From Flavobacterium sp. W4I14 (GTDB lineage: Bacteria > Bacteroidota > Bacteroidia > Sphingobacteriales > Sphingobacteriaceae): a DNA stretch of 64,000 nucleotides. Positions 38,844-47,642 of this stretch are shown piece by piece. The position numbers were made by a program, and so were the translations under genes. The first letter of the stretch is position 1. Each line of letters opens with the position of its first letter. The notes beneath the pieces are model-generated. The model saw only the letters and a list, made by a program, of their open reading frames with translations. It ran no database searches and was not told the DNA's origin. The stretch covers positions 4,030,001 through 4,094,000 of the forward strand of contig JAUSZU010000001.1 of assembly GCA_030817875.1 (NCBI GenBank), read 5' to 3'.

Positions 38844-38874
38844 CAATAATACTAATTTCATACCAAAAACCAAA
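38844..38874 (-). promoter_or_regulatory. Predicted promoter of the 36-residue ORF
   Basis: On the minus strand: TTTG (38874-38871), 19 bases, TATTATTG (38851-38844). It differs from the Bacteroidota consensus TTTG-N19-TAnnTTTG by one base in the -7 element. It points at the ATG at 38820. Confidence 0.5.
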
Positions 38875-39033
38875 ACGGTATAAATTAATTTTATGTTAAT
38901 TTTACATCAAAAGGTTAAACCACTCCTTTTACAACAACCCCAATCGCGATCTATTGATTTTCAGTTCCTTATTTGATAACTAAATAAAAATCTGTAACTT
39001 AAAGTATCATTCACATAAAAATGGAGGTTCATT

Positions 39034-39492
39034 ATGAACGTTATCCGTAAAATTGAACATTGGGGAGATGTTCATCACTCAAAATGGCTAGATTATCTTC
39101 GGATTGTACTTGGCCTGATCATTTTTGGAAAAGGTGTTTCTTTTGTTAGCGACACTTCGGTTCTTCAGAACATGATCACACAAAACAACGTATTTGGTTT
39201 TTCGGGCATGCTCATCAGTGTCGCCATTCATGTTGTTGCATTTGCACATTTGGTTGGGGGTGTTTTAATTACTTTAGGCTTAGTTACGCGCTTTGCCGTT
39301 GTAATTCAGATTCCAATCTTATTGTTTGCAGTGTTTTTTGTTAACCTTACGCCGGGTTTCTCCACACCGAATTCGGAATTGTGGTTTTCGGTATTGGTAC
39401 TGTTTCTGCTCATTATGTTTTGGGTAGTAGGTTCGGGCCCATTATCGGTTGACGAAGGGTTGAAACGCAAAAGTGGCAAGCGGTACGCCTAA
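39034..39492 (+). CDS. DoxX-family membrane protein
   Basis: A 152-residue inner-membrane protein with four predicted helices (about residues 20-40, 55-80, 84-106 and 115-135) and the DoxX-type start YLRIVLGLIIFGKGV and AHLVGGVLITLGLVTR. DoxX proteins have been tied to quinone- or thiol-redox chemistry, but this member's role is unknown. Unusually for this window, a good Shine-Dalgarno-like GGAGG (near 39023) precedes the ATG at 39034. A stand-alone gene. Confidence 0.85.
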   Translation: MNVIRKIEHWGDVHHSKWLDYLRIVLGLIIFGKGVSFVSDTSVLQNMITQNNVFGFSGMLISVAIHVVAFAHLVGGVLITLGLVTRFAVVIQIPILLFAVFFVNLTPGFSTPNSELWFSVLVLFLLIMFWVVGSGPLSVDEGLKRKSGKRYA

Positions 39493-39536
39493 ACAACATT
39501 AAATATTCTTAGTATCTTTCGCTTTTACTAACGATA

Positions 39537-41240
39537 ATGAAAACGAAGATACTTTTTGTACTGCTTTTTGCGGGATTGGGATGTTATGCACAAAATTCGA
39601 CGGATGAATATTTCACGCTAACGCGAGCTGGTTTCATAGAAAAAAACGCTTATGAAACAACTGCTTTTGTAGAAAAATACTTCCGCGTACCCGGTAACAC
39701 AGGCTTTAATGCCAGTATCCATTACGTAGAAAACATCCTTAAAAAAGCTGGTTTTGTAGAACAGAAGCAGGATGAATTTGAGGCTCCTTTAACTTATCGC
39801 ATCGAAAAAAGAGCGATGAAAAACAATACCTGGGAACCTGTTGATGCCAATATTGATATCGTTGGCGAAAAAAAACCGCTCATCTCTTATAAAACTAACC
39901 GCAACATGATTCCAATCAATTGCGGATCAACAGCTGCAGGAGGCGTTACAGCTAATGTGATTTACATGGCCAACGTATTACCTGCCGAAATAGAGAAAAT
40001 GGATCTGAAAGGGAAAATCCTATTTTCTGAGAACAGTCCATCACGTTTGCTTCAAATAGCCACAAAAACGGGAGCCATTGGTGTGCTGGGCTATTCGATG
40101 CCAAAGTATACTCAACCAGAGCTACACCAAACTTCTATCCAGTTTGGGAGCATGAAAGCCAATAGTGAGGTATGGACATTGCTTTTATCTTACGCTGCCA
40201 AAGAAAAATTAAAAGCAGCATGTTTAAAAGGCGAGACTAAATTGAAGGTAAATATTAAGACTAAAATTTACCCCTCCGAAGAATTAACCATAATAGCAAA
40301 TATTAAAGGCAGTGTAAATCCTAAGGAACGTTTTGTGTTCAGTGCCCATGTTCAGGAACCTGGTGCAAACGATAATGCAAGCGGCGTTGGCACATTGGCA
40401 GAAATGGCGAGGATAACAGCAGCATTATATCAGGCAAAAAAGATAAGTCCGAAGCGTACCCTCACTTTTTTATGGGGCGACGAAATTGTATCAACAAGAA
40501 GATATATTACCGAAGATACCACCCGGGCCAAAGGCATTATGTGGGGAATGAGTTTGGATATGGTTGGCGAGGATACTAAAAAAACCGGCGGCTCATTCCT
40601 GATTGAAAAAATGCCTGATCCATCGGCCATCTGGACAAGGGGAACGGATAAACATACCGAATGGGGTGCTGGCGATGTTACTGAAAAAGATCTTTTCCCG
40701 CATTATTTTAATGACTTCATCTTTGATATCTGCAAAGCACAGGGCAAATTTGCCAATTGGATGGTTAACTACAATCCGTTCGAAGGTGGCAGCGACCACA
40801 CGCCATTCCTGCAAAATAAGATTCCGGGATTACTGATGTGGCACTTTACAGATGTTTTCTATCATACAGATAACGACAGGATTGATAAAGTTTCGCCAAC
40901 CGAAATGAAAAATGTTGGGATAAGTGGTTTAACTGCTGCCTATATTTTAATTTCTGCAGACGAAAATACGGCGATAGCTACTGTTTCGCAAGTTAAAACC
41001 GATGCTTTAACCCGCTTAAAAACTGAATTTGAACTGAGCAAAAAAGAACTTGCAAAAGGGAAAACCGCTACAGATGAGAAACACATTATTGAAGTCTGGG
41101 CCAAATGGTACATAGATGCTTTGGCAACAGTAAACAAAATGCCTGTAAAATCCGAAACCACCAGAGTTGGTTCGGCCATTAAGTTTGCCACCAACGAGAT
41201 CGAAAAACAAACGAAGCTATATTTAGAGGAGTTAAAATAG
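39537..41240 (+). CDS. Secreted M28-family metallopeptidase
   Basis: A 567-residue protein with a signal peptide (MKTKILFVLLFAGLGCYAQ). A PA-like insert (NVIYMANVLPAEIEKMDLKGK, about 140-240) precedes the catalytic M28 domain. Zn-binding and catalytic residues are seen in FSAHVQEPGANDNASGVG, FLWGDEIVSTRRYI, MSLDMVGED and MWHFTDVFYHTDNDRIDKV. Usual M28 HxD is here HVQ, so the first ligand position is atypical, but the remaining set is intact. Likely an aminopeptidase in the periplasm. A -7-like TATCTTTC is at 39513-39520. The CrtD-type gene follows after one base. Confidence 0.87.
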   Translation: MKTKILFVLLFAGLGCYAQNSTDEYFTLTRAGFIEKNAYETTAFVEKYFRVPGNTGFNASIHYVENILKKAGFVEQKQDEFEAPLTYRIEKRAMKNNTWEPVDANIDIVGEKKPLISYKTNRNMIPINCGSTAAGGVTANVIYMANVLPAEIEKMDLKGKILFSENSPSRLLQIATKTGAIGVLGYSMPKYTQPELHQTSIQFGSMKANSEVWTLLLSYAAKEKLKAACLKGETKLKVNIKTKIYPSEELTIIANIKGSVNPKERFVFSAHVQEPGANDNASGVGTLAEMARITAALYQAKKISPKRTLTFLWGDEIVSTRRYITEDTTRAKGIMWGMSLDMVGEDTKKTGGSFLIEKMPDPSAIWTRGTDKHTEWGAGDVTEKDLFPHYFNDFIFDICKAQGKFANWMVNYNPFEGGSDHTPFLQNKIPGLLMWHFTDVFYHTDNDRIDKVSPTEMKNVGISGLTAAYILISADENTAIATVSQVKTDALTRLKTEFELSKKELAKGKTATDEKHIIEVWAKWYIDALATVNKMPVKSETTRVGSAIKFATNEIEKQTKLYLEELK

Positions 41241-41241
41241 A

Positions 41242-42723
41242 TTGATACTTAAACCAAAAGCAATAGTTATCGGTGCCGGAATTGCGGGCATTGCATCGGC
41301 AATCCGTCTTTCCTTAAAGGGCTATGAGGTTGATGTTTTTGAAGCTAATTCAAAGCCTGGCGGCAAGTTGACAGAAATAAAAATGAACGGTTTCAGGTTT
41401 GATGCCGGACCGAGCCTTTTTACTATGCCGCAATATGTAGATGAGCTTTTTAAACTTGCGGGTAAAAATCCTGTAGATTATTTTGAATATCTAAAACTAA
41501 AAGAAATTTGCCGGTATTTTTACGAAGATGGTTTGAGATTAAATGCGAGCGCAGATCTGGATAAATTTGCTAAGGAAATAGAAGAAAAAACAGATTCAAC
41601 TGCAAAAGAGGTTGAGCGCTATTTAAACAAAAGCAAAACCATTTACGATGTTGCCCACCGTGTATTTCTGGAAAGAAGTTTGCATAAAATTAAAAGTTAC
41701 CTGCACTGGGACACCTTAAAATCTATATTCCGTTTTGGCCAGATTGATGCTTTTAGAACACAGGCAAAGGCAAACCGATCGTTCTTTAAAGACGATAGAA
41801 TAGCACAGCTTTTTAACCGTTATGCCACCTATAATGGTTCCGATCCTTATCAGGCACCGGCCACATTGAATATAATTCCACATTTCGAGTACCACTATGG
41901 AGCTTTCCTTCCAAAGAACGGCATGTACAGTATTGTTACTGCCATGGTAAAATTGGCAGGAGAGTTGGGAATAAGGTTTCACTATAATCAAAAGGTGGAA
42001 GAAATCATATATTCCAATGGACTTAAACCCGAAGTGCAAGGCGTAAAAGTTAACGACAAAACCTTTAAAGCTAACGTTGTTGTTTCGAACCTCGACGTCT
42101 GGTTTACTTATAAAAACCTGCTTAAAAACATAGCTCAACCTAAAAAATTATTAAACCAGGAACGGAGTAGCTCTGCTTTGATTTTTTACTGGGGTATGGA
42201 CGGGAATTACAGTGATATGGGCTTGCACAACATCTTTTTCGCTGAGGATTACCAAAAGGAGTTTAATGCCATATGGAAAGATAAAACCATGAGCAACGAT
42301 CCTACGGTGTACGTGAACATCAGCTGTAAACATGTCAGGGGTGATGCACCTACGGACAGCGAAAACTGGTTTGTAATGATAAACGTTCCTGCCAATAACG
42401 GTCAAAACTGGGATGTATTGATTAAAGAAGCCAGAACAAATATTATCCAAAAAATCAGCCGTATTTTAAACAGAAATATTGAAAAAGATATTATCTGTGA
42501 GCAGATTTTGGATCCAAGAAGCATTGAAAGCAAAACCGGTTCTTATCAAGGTTCTCTGTATGGCAACAGTTCCAACAATCAGTTTTCTGCCTTTTTAAGG
42601 CATCCCAATTTCAGTTCGAAAATTAAAAATTTATATTTCTGTGGAGGTAGCGTGCATCCGGGCGGAGGCATTCCTCTTGCATTGTTATCAGCTAAGATAA
42701 TTGATGAAGGGTTTAGGGTTTAG
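41242..42723 (+). CDS. crtD: Phytoene-desaturase-family enzyme, probable CrtD (1-hydroxycarotenoid 3,4-desaturase)
   Basis: A 493-residue FAD enzyme starting at TTG 41242, one base after the peptidase stop. The FAD fold is AIVIGAGIAGIASAIRLSLKGYEVDVFEA. The C-terminal block LYGNSSNNQFSAFLRHPNF...LYFCGGSVHPGGGIPLALLSA matches CrtD more than CrtI, and MGLHNIFFAEDYQKEF supports this. With CruF and CrtW in the window it fits a flexixanthin-like pathway: 3',4'-desaturation after hydration of the psi end. Its last five codons and stop (GFRV-stop) are made by a GGGTTTA array. Confidence 0.82.
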   Translation: MILKPKAIVIGAGIAGIASAIRLSLKGYEVDVFEANSKPGGKLTEIKMNGFRFDAGPSLFTMPQYVDELFKLAGKNPVDYFEYLKLKEICRYFYEDGLRLNASADLDKFAKEIEEKTDSTAKEVERYLNKSKTIYDVAHRVFLERSLHKIKSYLHWDTLKSIFRFGQIDAFRTQAKANRSFFKDDRIAQLFNRYATYNGSDPYQAPATLNIIPHFEYHYGAFLPKNGMYSIVTAMVKLAGELGIRFHYNQKVEEIIYSNGLKPEVQGVKVNDKTFKANVVVSNLDVWFTYKNLLKNIAQPKKLLNQERSSSALIFYWGMDGNYSDMGLHNIFFAEDYQKEFNAIWKDKTMSNDPTVYVNISCKHVRGDAPTDSENWFVMINVPANNGQNWDVLIKEARTNIIQKISRILNRNIEKDIICEQILDPRSIESKTGSYQGSLYGNSSNNQFSAFLRHPNFSSKIKNLYFCGGSVHPGGGIPLALLSAKIIDEGFRV

Positions 42724-42767
42724 GGTTTAGGGTTTAGGGTTTAGGGTTTAGGGTTTAGGGTTTAGGG
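42709..42767. repeat. Pure heptanucleotide array (GGGTTTA) x8
   Basis: Eight perfect copies plus GGG. The array begins inside the crtD reading frame: codons GGG TTT AGG GTT TAG give Gly-Phe-Arg-Val-stop. The unit contains TAG, and its reverse complement contains TAA, so both strands are closed in all frames. It is identical in unit to the array at 60214-60263. The unit equals the plant-type telomere repeat TTTAGGG, which is coincidental here. Confidence 0.97.
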
Positions 42768-42809
42768 GAAATCTCATCTACAGCAAATTGTTTTATTCGC
42801 AAAGAAAAT

Positions 42810-43313
42810 CTAACGATTCTTCTTAATTGCCTCCTCTAGTTTTTCTCCGTCCAGATCAAATGCATCTACAATCAGTTTTGCCTGGGTATAAAAAGGATCA
42901 CGTTCTTCGAGTTTCTCTTTAATAAATTCTAAAAGCTGCTCATCATCCAGGTCTTTAATTAACGGACGTTTTTGCCGATTATGTAAACGTGATACCAAAG
43001 CCGCTGGCTCCATTTGTAAATAAACGGTTTCGCCATTTGCATTCATCCACTCCATATTATCGAAGAAACATGGCAATCCACCTCCAGTAGCTACCACACA
43101 GGTTTCTGGATAATCGAAGGTTTTAAGCATTTCGCTTTCATAGTCCCTAAAGCCACTTTCTCCATATTCAGCGAAATATTCGGCGATGCTTTTACCTGTT
43201 TTTGAAACAATTTCGGCGTCAAGATCAATCACAGGGCATTCTAAACGATGTGCCAGCTGTTTCGCCTTTGTACTTTTGCCGCAGCCCATATATCCGATAA
43301 GGAAAATTTTCAT
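42810..43313 (-). CDS. aroK: Shikimate kinase
   Basis: A 167-residue P-loop kinase of the aromatic amino acid pathway, phosphorylating shikimate at the 3-OH. Walker A is GYMGCGKSTKAKQLA (residues 7-21). The shikimate site DLDAEI and GESGFRDYE, the GGGLPCF glycine block, and the lid RPLIKD are all present. Length is typical. It is the last gene of a minus-strand series of five with short gaps (18 bp after the DinB gene). Confidence 0.95.
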   Translation of the reverse strand: MKIFLIGYMGCGKSTKAKQLAHRLECPVIDLDAEIVSKTGKSIAEYFAEYGESGFRDYESEMLKTFDYPETCVVATGGGLPCFFDNMEWMNANGETVYLQMEPAALVSRLHNRQKRPLIKDLDDEQLLEFIKEKLEERDPFYTQAKLIVDAFDLDGEKLEEAIKKNR

Positions 43314-43331
43314 GTGTTCTATTTAACCGAC

Positions 43332-43778
43332 CTAAAGTAAATGGCCGCGTTTTAACATAATATAATCGGTTAAAGGTGATGTAAAACCTTCTTTTTTCAA
43401 TAAAGTTACAACCTGTCCGCGATGATAAGTAGAATGATTAAATAAATGAAATAAAATTTCATCTAATCGGTTTTCGTACTGAACACCTTGTGTATTGCTG
43501 TACAAAATCTTCTTATCTAAAGGACTCTCTTTCAATACCGCCCTGATCAATTTAAAATTTTCAATAGCAATACGTTCAAAGTTTTCCTTATGATGAATAT
43601 CCCAAACACCATAAAGTGGCCTCTTGCCCGAAATCCGTTGTGCCCAAATATGCTGCGCATTGAGTACGTGACTAAACAAGCGCTCTGCATCAGGCATTTC
43701 GACTGTTGCAAGTTTAAATATTTCGATGATGCGTTGATCGGCAAGCTCAGTATAATTTATAATTTCCTCTTCGCACAT
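43332..43778 (-). CDS. DinB-family protein (second)
   Basis: A 148-residue four-helix-bundle protein. Metal-ligand histidines are seen in FSHVLNAQHIWAQR and HLFNHSTYHRGQVVTLL, the usual DinB spacing. It has low similarity to the DinB protein at 9320-9787, so not a recent duplicate. Substrate unknown. It is three bases after the permease gene and 18 before aroK, so probably co-transcribed, without an obvious functional tie. Confidence 0.87.
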   Translation of the reverse strand: MCEEEIINYTELADQRIIEIFKLATVEMPDAERLFSHVLNAQHIWAQRISGKRPLYGVWDIHHKENFERIAIENFKLIRAVLKESPLDKKILYSNTQGVQYENRLDEILFHLFNHSTYHRGQVVTLLKKEGFTSPLTDYIMLKRGHLL

Positions 43779-43781
43779 AAC

Positions 43782-44837
43782 CTAACTTAATTTAACTCTT
43801 GGGTCAACATAAGCATATAAAATATCAACCAGAATATTGATGACTACAAATACGAAAGCTATAAAAAGAATAGAACCCATCACTACCGGAAAATCAGACA
43901 TTTCCAAAGCGGTTACTGTTGTTCTGCCTAATCCGTTATAACCGAAAATGTACTCAACAAAAAAAGAACCCGCCAGCAATGAGGCAAACCATCCTGAAAT
44001 GGCCGTAATTACCGGATTCATAGCATTCTTTAAAGCATGTTTATAAATTATGGCATTTCTACTTAAGCCTTTGGCCCTTGCGGTCCTAATATAATCCTGC
44101 GCCAAAACATCGAGCATTGCGCTTCTGGTTAACTGCACAATAATAGCCAAAGGCCTCAAACCAAGGGTAATCATTGGCAGCCATAGGTTTCTTAAGGTTA
44201 ATACTTCACCATTAAAGGGATCGTAAGAATATAAGCTGCCGCTCATTTTTAAGCCTGTATAATTGCTCAGCACAAAGCCGAAAAGCCAGGCAATAATAAT
44301 CCCCGCAAAAAAAGAAGGCGCTGATATACCCAGAATGGCAAATGCATTGGCCGATTTATCAATCCACGAATCTTTATAAACTGCTGAAAGCACACCCAAA
44401 AACACACCGATTATCGTTGCAAAAATCATTGCCGTTAAAGCCAAGATAAAAGTATTCGGTACCGTTTCGGAAAGTATAGCTGTTACATCACGTTTGGTCT
44501 GGTAAGAACTACGGAGGTAAGGCCATTTAATCACCAATGCCTTTTTATCAAAGGCCATCAGTTTTGCGTAATGATATTTCTGTTGATTGGTGCTATCGTT
44601 ATCCAGAATGCTAATTGGTGATAAATCGTTGATATATAAAACGAACTGAACAGGTTTAGATCGGTCTAAGCCAAACTCTTTACGAACGGCTTCGAGCGAT
44701 TGTACATCAGCCCTTTGCCCCATCGTCATCCGTGCGGGATCGCCAGGCAAAATATTAAACAGCACAAAAACAACCAATATTACACCGCCCATTACCAGCA
44801 GTCCATACATCAGTTTTTTTAGTGCGTATCCGATCAT
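43782..44837 (-). CDS. DppB/OppB-type ABC transporter permease
   Basis: A 351-residue inner-membrane permease. The start GYALKKLMYGLLVMGGVILVVFVLFNILPGDPAR is the OppB/DppB hallmark, and the EAA loop is TRAKGLSRNAIIYKHALKNAMNP (about 253-275). Six helices. A periplasmic insert of about 100 residues follows the first helix. No second permease, ATPase or binding protein is next to it, so the rest of the peptide transporter is encoded elsewhere. Two bases downstream of the BT_3928-type gene. Confidence 0.9.
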   Translation of the reverse strand: MIGYALKKLMYGLLVMGGVILVVFVLFNILPGDPARMTMGQRADVQSLEAVRKEFGLDRSKPVQFVLYINDLSPISILDNDSTNQQKYHYAKLMAFDKKALVIKWPYLRSSYQTKRDVTAILSETVPNTFILALTAMIFATIIGVFLGVLSAVYKDSWIDKSANAFAILGISAPSFFAGIIIAWLFGFVLSNYTGLKMSGSLYSYDPFNGEVLTLRNLWLPMITLGLRPLAIIVQLTRSAMLDVLAQDYIRTARAKGLSRNAIIYKHALKNAMNPVITAISGWFASLLAGSFFVEYIFGYNGLGRTTVTALEMSDFPVVMGSILFIAFVFVVINILVDILYAYVDPRVKLS

Positions 44838-44839
44838 AT

Positions 44840-45991
44840 TTATTTATCGAAATATTTCCGACTGAGCTGGTCGAAAGTGGGTACATTATGAAAATGCCAT
44901 TTATTGATTACCACTCCGTTCTTCATCAATAAGACACCAGGATTTGCCCTAACCATACTTTTTAAAGGTACGGCATCGGCATAAAAAACCTCCGAAAACA
45001 GGTTATTCTTTTTGATAAAAGCCTGTGCATCCTGAGCCGAATTGGAAGTAAGCAATACTGTACGGATATTAAACTGCTGCGTAGCATTTAAAGCCAAGGC
45101 GTTTAGTTTGCCAATAGCGGCCTCGTTTGTAGCATGAAGATCGTAGGCTACAAAGATCAAATTGTAATAAGGGTTTTCGATCAGTTCCTTGGTATAATCG
45201 GTGCCCGAAGCATCTGTAATGTTCAGGTCTTTGATTTTAGGTTCAAAACCTTTTTTAACCAGCCTTTTTGCCGGTTCACCGATAATTTCCCAATTGTTAT
45301 CCTTCCAGATCTCTGTTTTAAGATAGGCTTTGTCGCTCATATCTTTCTCTTCATTGGTTTTCTTGTTCTTTAAGTGATACATGATCTCAAATTCATCTGG
45401 TTTTTCTCCCGGAGGAATCACCATTAATGATGGAAGATGTGCACCAACTTTATAAGGCAGGAAATCGATAATCGGCAAAACACTGTAAGTATACAAACCA
45501 AAACCTAAAGATATAACTGTTACTGCAATAGCGATATTTCTTTGGGTAGTTTCTTTTTTGAATAAAGGGAGGATCAGGTTCTTGTTTAAGAAAATAACAA
45601 TGATCAGCGCTAAAAGAATCAGATCTTTACTGAACGACTGCCATGGGGTAAGCGGAATGGCATCGCCAAAACAGCCACAACTGGTAACTACTTTGAACGC
45701 TGCAGATATAAATGTGAGCAGGGTAAAAAAGATGATAAGAAGCAATAAACCCCATGCTACCTTTTTACTCCAGAAGCCCAATAGCAATAAGGCACCGAGA
45801 ACAATTTCTAAAGTACAAAGTAAAATAGCAATACCAGTGGCCATTCCACTCAGGAAATTCATGTGAAAAACTTCAAAATATTCCTGTAGTTTATAGCCAA
45901 AGCCAAGTGGATCGTTTGCTTTGATCAATCCTGAAAATATGAATAAAGCACCGACAAAAATCCTGGAAAATCTTAAAAGTATGTTTCGCAT
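44840..45991 (-). CDS. BT_3928-family membrane protein (DoxX/MauE-like plus thioredoxin-like domain)
   Basis: A 383-residue protein. The N-terminal four-helix DoxX/MauE-type domain (about residues 1-165) includes FSGLIKANDPLGFGYKLQEYFEVF and the cysteine pair CGCFGDAIPLTPWQSF, as in MauE-like proteins. The soluble C-terminal part (about 185-383) looks thioredoxin-like (VLLTSNSAQDAQAFIKKN, VLLMKNGVVINKWH) but lacks a CxxC. The family is conserved in Bacteroidota beside DUF1599 and folP genes, as here. Function unknown. Confidence 0.85.
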   Translation of the reverse strand: MRNILLRFSRIFVGALFIFSGLIKANDPLGFGYKLQEYFEVFHMNFLSGMATGIAILLCTLEIVLGALLLLGFWSKKVAWGLLLLIIFFTLLTFISAAFKVVTSCGCFGDAIPLTPWQSFSKDLILLALIIVIFLNKNLILPLFKKETTQRNIAIAVTVISLGFGLYTYSVLPIIDFLPYKVGAHLPSLMVIPPGEKPDEFEIMYHLKNKKTNEEKDMSDKAYLKTEIWKDNNWEIIGEPAKRLVKKGFEPKIKDLNITDASGTDYTKELIENPYYNLIFVAYDLHATNEAAIGKLNALALNATQQFNIRTVLLTSNSAQDAQAFIKKNNLFSEVFYADAVPLKSMVRANPGVLLMKNGVVINKWHFHNVPTFDQLSRKYFDK

Positions 45992-46028
45992 CTATATGTA
46001 TCTATTTTTTTAAAGGCAATTACACTAT

Positions 46029-46580
46029 TTATTTAACACCAAGTTTGATCAGTGCAAAAACCGAATAGTTCAACATATCCTGATAATTTGCATTAACACC
46101 CTCCGAAGCCAGGGTTTGCCCTTCGTTGTCTTCTATCTGTTTTACCCTAAAAATTTTCATCAAAATCAGATCGGTTAACGAGCTAATGCGCATATCGCGC
46201 CAGGCCTCACCATAATCGTGGTTTTTGGCAAACATTAAATCTTTGGTTTCCGTCACCTTTTCTTCAAACCGTTTTTCAACTTCGGCATAAGGCATCTCGT
46301 TTGGATCACTTTCGGTCAGCTCGAGCTGCATCATGGCGATAACACAATAATTTACAATCCCGATGTATTCTGATATCACCCCCTCTCCTACCTTACTTAC
46401 TTTTTTTTCTTCGAGGGTACGAATGCGTTGTGCTTTGATAAAAATCTGATCGGTTATCGAACTTGGTCTTAAAATCCGCCATGCAGTGCCATAATCTTTA
46501 GTCTTTTTTAAAAATAATGATCTGCAAACTGCAATCACTTCATCAAATTCGGTAGAGGTATTTGTTTGTGCCAAAGCCAA
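46029..46580 (-). CDS. DUF1599 (nucleotide-modification-associated) protein
   Basis: A 183-residue soluble protein built of two copies of one domain. KTKDYGTAWRILRPSSITDQIFIKAQRI (residues about 36-63) and KNHDYGEAWRDMRISSLTDLILMKIFRV (about 118-145) are clear internal repeats. The KDYG.AWR signature is that of DUF1599/Nmad1, a family linked by genomic context to modified nucleotides in phages and bacteria. Here it is a conserved chromosomal gene divergent from folP, probably housekeeping. It is the first gene of the five-gene minus-strand series ending in aroK. Confidence 0.85.
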   Translation of the reverse strand: MALAQTNTSTEFDEVIAVCRSLFLKKTKDYGTAWRILRPSSITDQIFIKAQRIRTLEEKKVSKVGEGVISEYIGIVNYCVIAMMQLELTESDPNEMPYAEVEKRFEEKVTETKDLMFAKNHDYGEAWRDMRISSLTDLILMKIFRVKQIEDNEGQTLASEGVNANYQDMLNYSVFALIKLGVK

Positions 46581-46600
46581 TAATTATTTAGTTTTTAGTG

Positions 46601-46608
46601 TATTTTTG
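46601..46608 (+). promoter_or_regulatory. Promoter -7 element for folP
   Basis: TATTTTTG fits TAnnTTTG, 65 bases before the folP ATG at 46674. It lies in the 93-bp divergent gap shared with the DUF1599 gene. No firm -33 element is seen. Confidence 0.45.
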
Positions 46609-46673
46609 TCCTGAAAAAACAAAAGCTAAAGATACATTTTTAAAGCGAAACCCAAATCCCGAAAGGGTTTATT

Positions 46674-47525
46674 ATGGCAGAAAAAAACTTTTTTGAGCCC
46701 AAACAAAGCTTAAACATTAAAGGTAAGCTTATCGATTTAAGCCGCCCAAAAGTGATGGGTATTTTAAATATCACCCCCGATTCTTTTTATAGCAATAGCC
46801 GCACAAAATCAATAGACGAAGCCTTAACCAAAGCAGCCCAGTTCCTTAATGAGGGTGCTACATTTATTGATATCGGCGGATACTCATCAAGGCCTGGCGC
46901 TAAAGACATTTCTACCAGTGAAGAGGTTGACCGTTTGGTGCCAGTGGTAGAAAGTTTAGTAAAAGCATTTCCCGAAGCAGTCATTTCTATTGATACCTTC
47001 AGGGCGAAAGTAGCAGCGGAAACGATTTCTGCCGGTGCGCATATCATTAATGATATTGCCGCTGGAGATATGGACGAACAGATGTTCGAAACAGTGGCAA
47101 AACTCCAGGTACCTTATATGATGATGCACATGAAAGGTACGCCTCAAAATATGCAGCAAAACCCTGTTTACGACAATGTGTTATTGGAAGTAATTGATTA
47201 CCTGGCGAAAAAAGTTGCGGCGCTTAAGGCACTTCATGTTCACGACGTAATTATTGACCCTGGTTTTGGCTTTGGAAAAACAATCGAACATAATTATGAG
47301 CTGCTTAACCAAATGGAAGCTTTTAAAATTTTCAAACTTCCCATTTTAGTGGGCTTCTCGCGTAAAGGAATGATCTATAAAACACTTGGCACTTCGGCAA
47401 CAGAGGCCTTAAACGGAACTTCGGTACTTAATACGATTGCGCTACAAAAAGGAGCAGGTATTTTAAGGGTACATGATGTTAGGGAGGCGGCGGAGTGTGT
47501 GCGCTTGGTAGAGATGTTGGGTTAA
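46674..47525 (+). CDS. folP: Dihydropteroate synthase
   Basis: A TIM-barrel enzyme of folate synthesis joining p-aminobenzoate with dihydropterin diphosphate, and the sulfonamide target. It has 283 residues. Signatures are PKVMGILNITPDSFYSNS, GATFIDIGGYSSRPGA, ISIDTFRAKVA, HIINDIAAG, MHMKGTPQNMQ, IIDPGFGFGKTIEHN and GFSRKGMIY, all intact. After the stop, inverted CAAACGC-type heptamers (GCGTTTG, GTGCTGA, GCGTTAT) begin at once. The diadenylate cyclase gene follows. Confidence 0.97.
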   Translation: MAEKNFFEPKQSLNIKGKLIDLSRPKVMGILNITPDSFYSNSRTKSIDEALTKAAQFLNEGATFIDIGGYSSRPGAKDISTSEEVDRLVPVVESLVKAFPEAVISIDTFRAKVAAETISAGAHIINDIAAGDMDEQMFETVAKLQVPYMMMHMKGTPQNMQQNPVYDNVLLEVIDYLAKKVAALKALHVHDVIIDPGFGFGKTIEHNYELLNQMEAFKIFKLPILVGFSRKGMIYKTLGTSATEALNGTSVLNTIALQKGAGILRVHDVREAAECVRLVEMLG

Positions 47526-47546
47526 GCGTTTGGTGCTGAGCGTTAT
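47526..47546. repeat. Short degenerate heptamer array after folP
   Basis: Units GCGTTTG, GTGCTGA, GCGTTAT directly follow the folP stop codon. The first is the exact reverse complement of the CAAACGC unit inside waaA (26950-26977). The array is short, so the assignment is tentative. Confidence 0.45.
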
Positions 47547-47606
47547 CAATTCATCTGAACGAATTCATTCTATAAATAACCATTTTAAACAGTTAACCTA
47601 TCTTGC

Positions 47607-47637
47607 TTGTAAACTGAAAACCGTTTTGCTATCTTGC
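47607..47637 (+). promoter_or_regulatory. Predicted promoter of the diadenylate cyclase gene
   Basis: TTG (47607-47609), 20 bases, then TATCTTGC (47630-47637). This is close to the TTTG-N19/20-TAnnTTTG consensus. The ATG at 47643 is only five bases beyond the -7 element, so the mRNA would be leaderless or nearly so. Confidence 0.45.
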
Positions 47638-47642
47638 CACTA

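Noticed and set aside
42709..42767. TTTAGGG array as a telomere or a linear chromosome end
   Set aside because: It is internal, short and followed by normal genes. The match to the plant telomere unit is coincidental.
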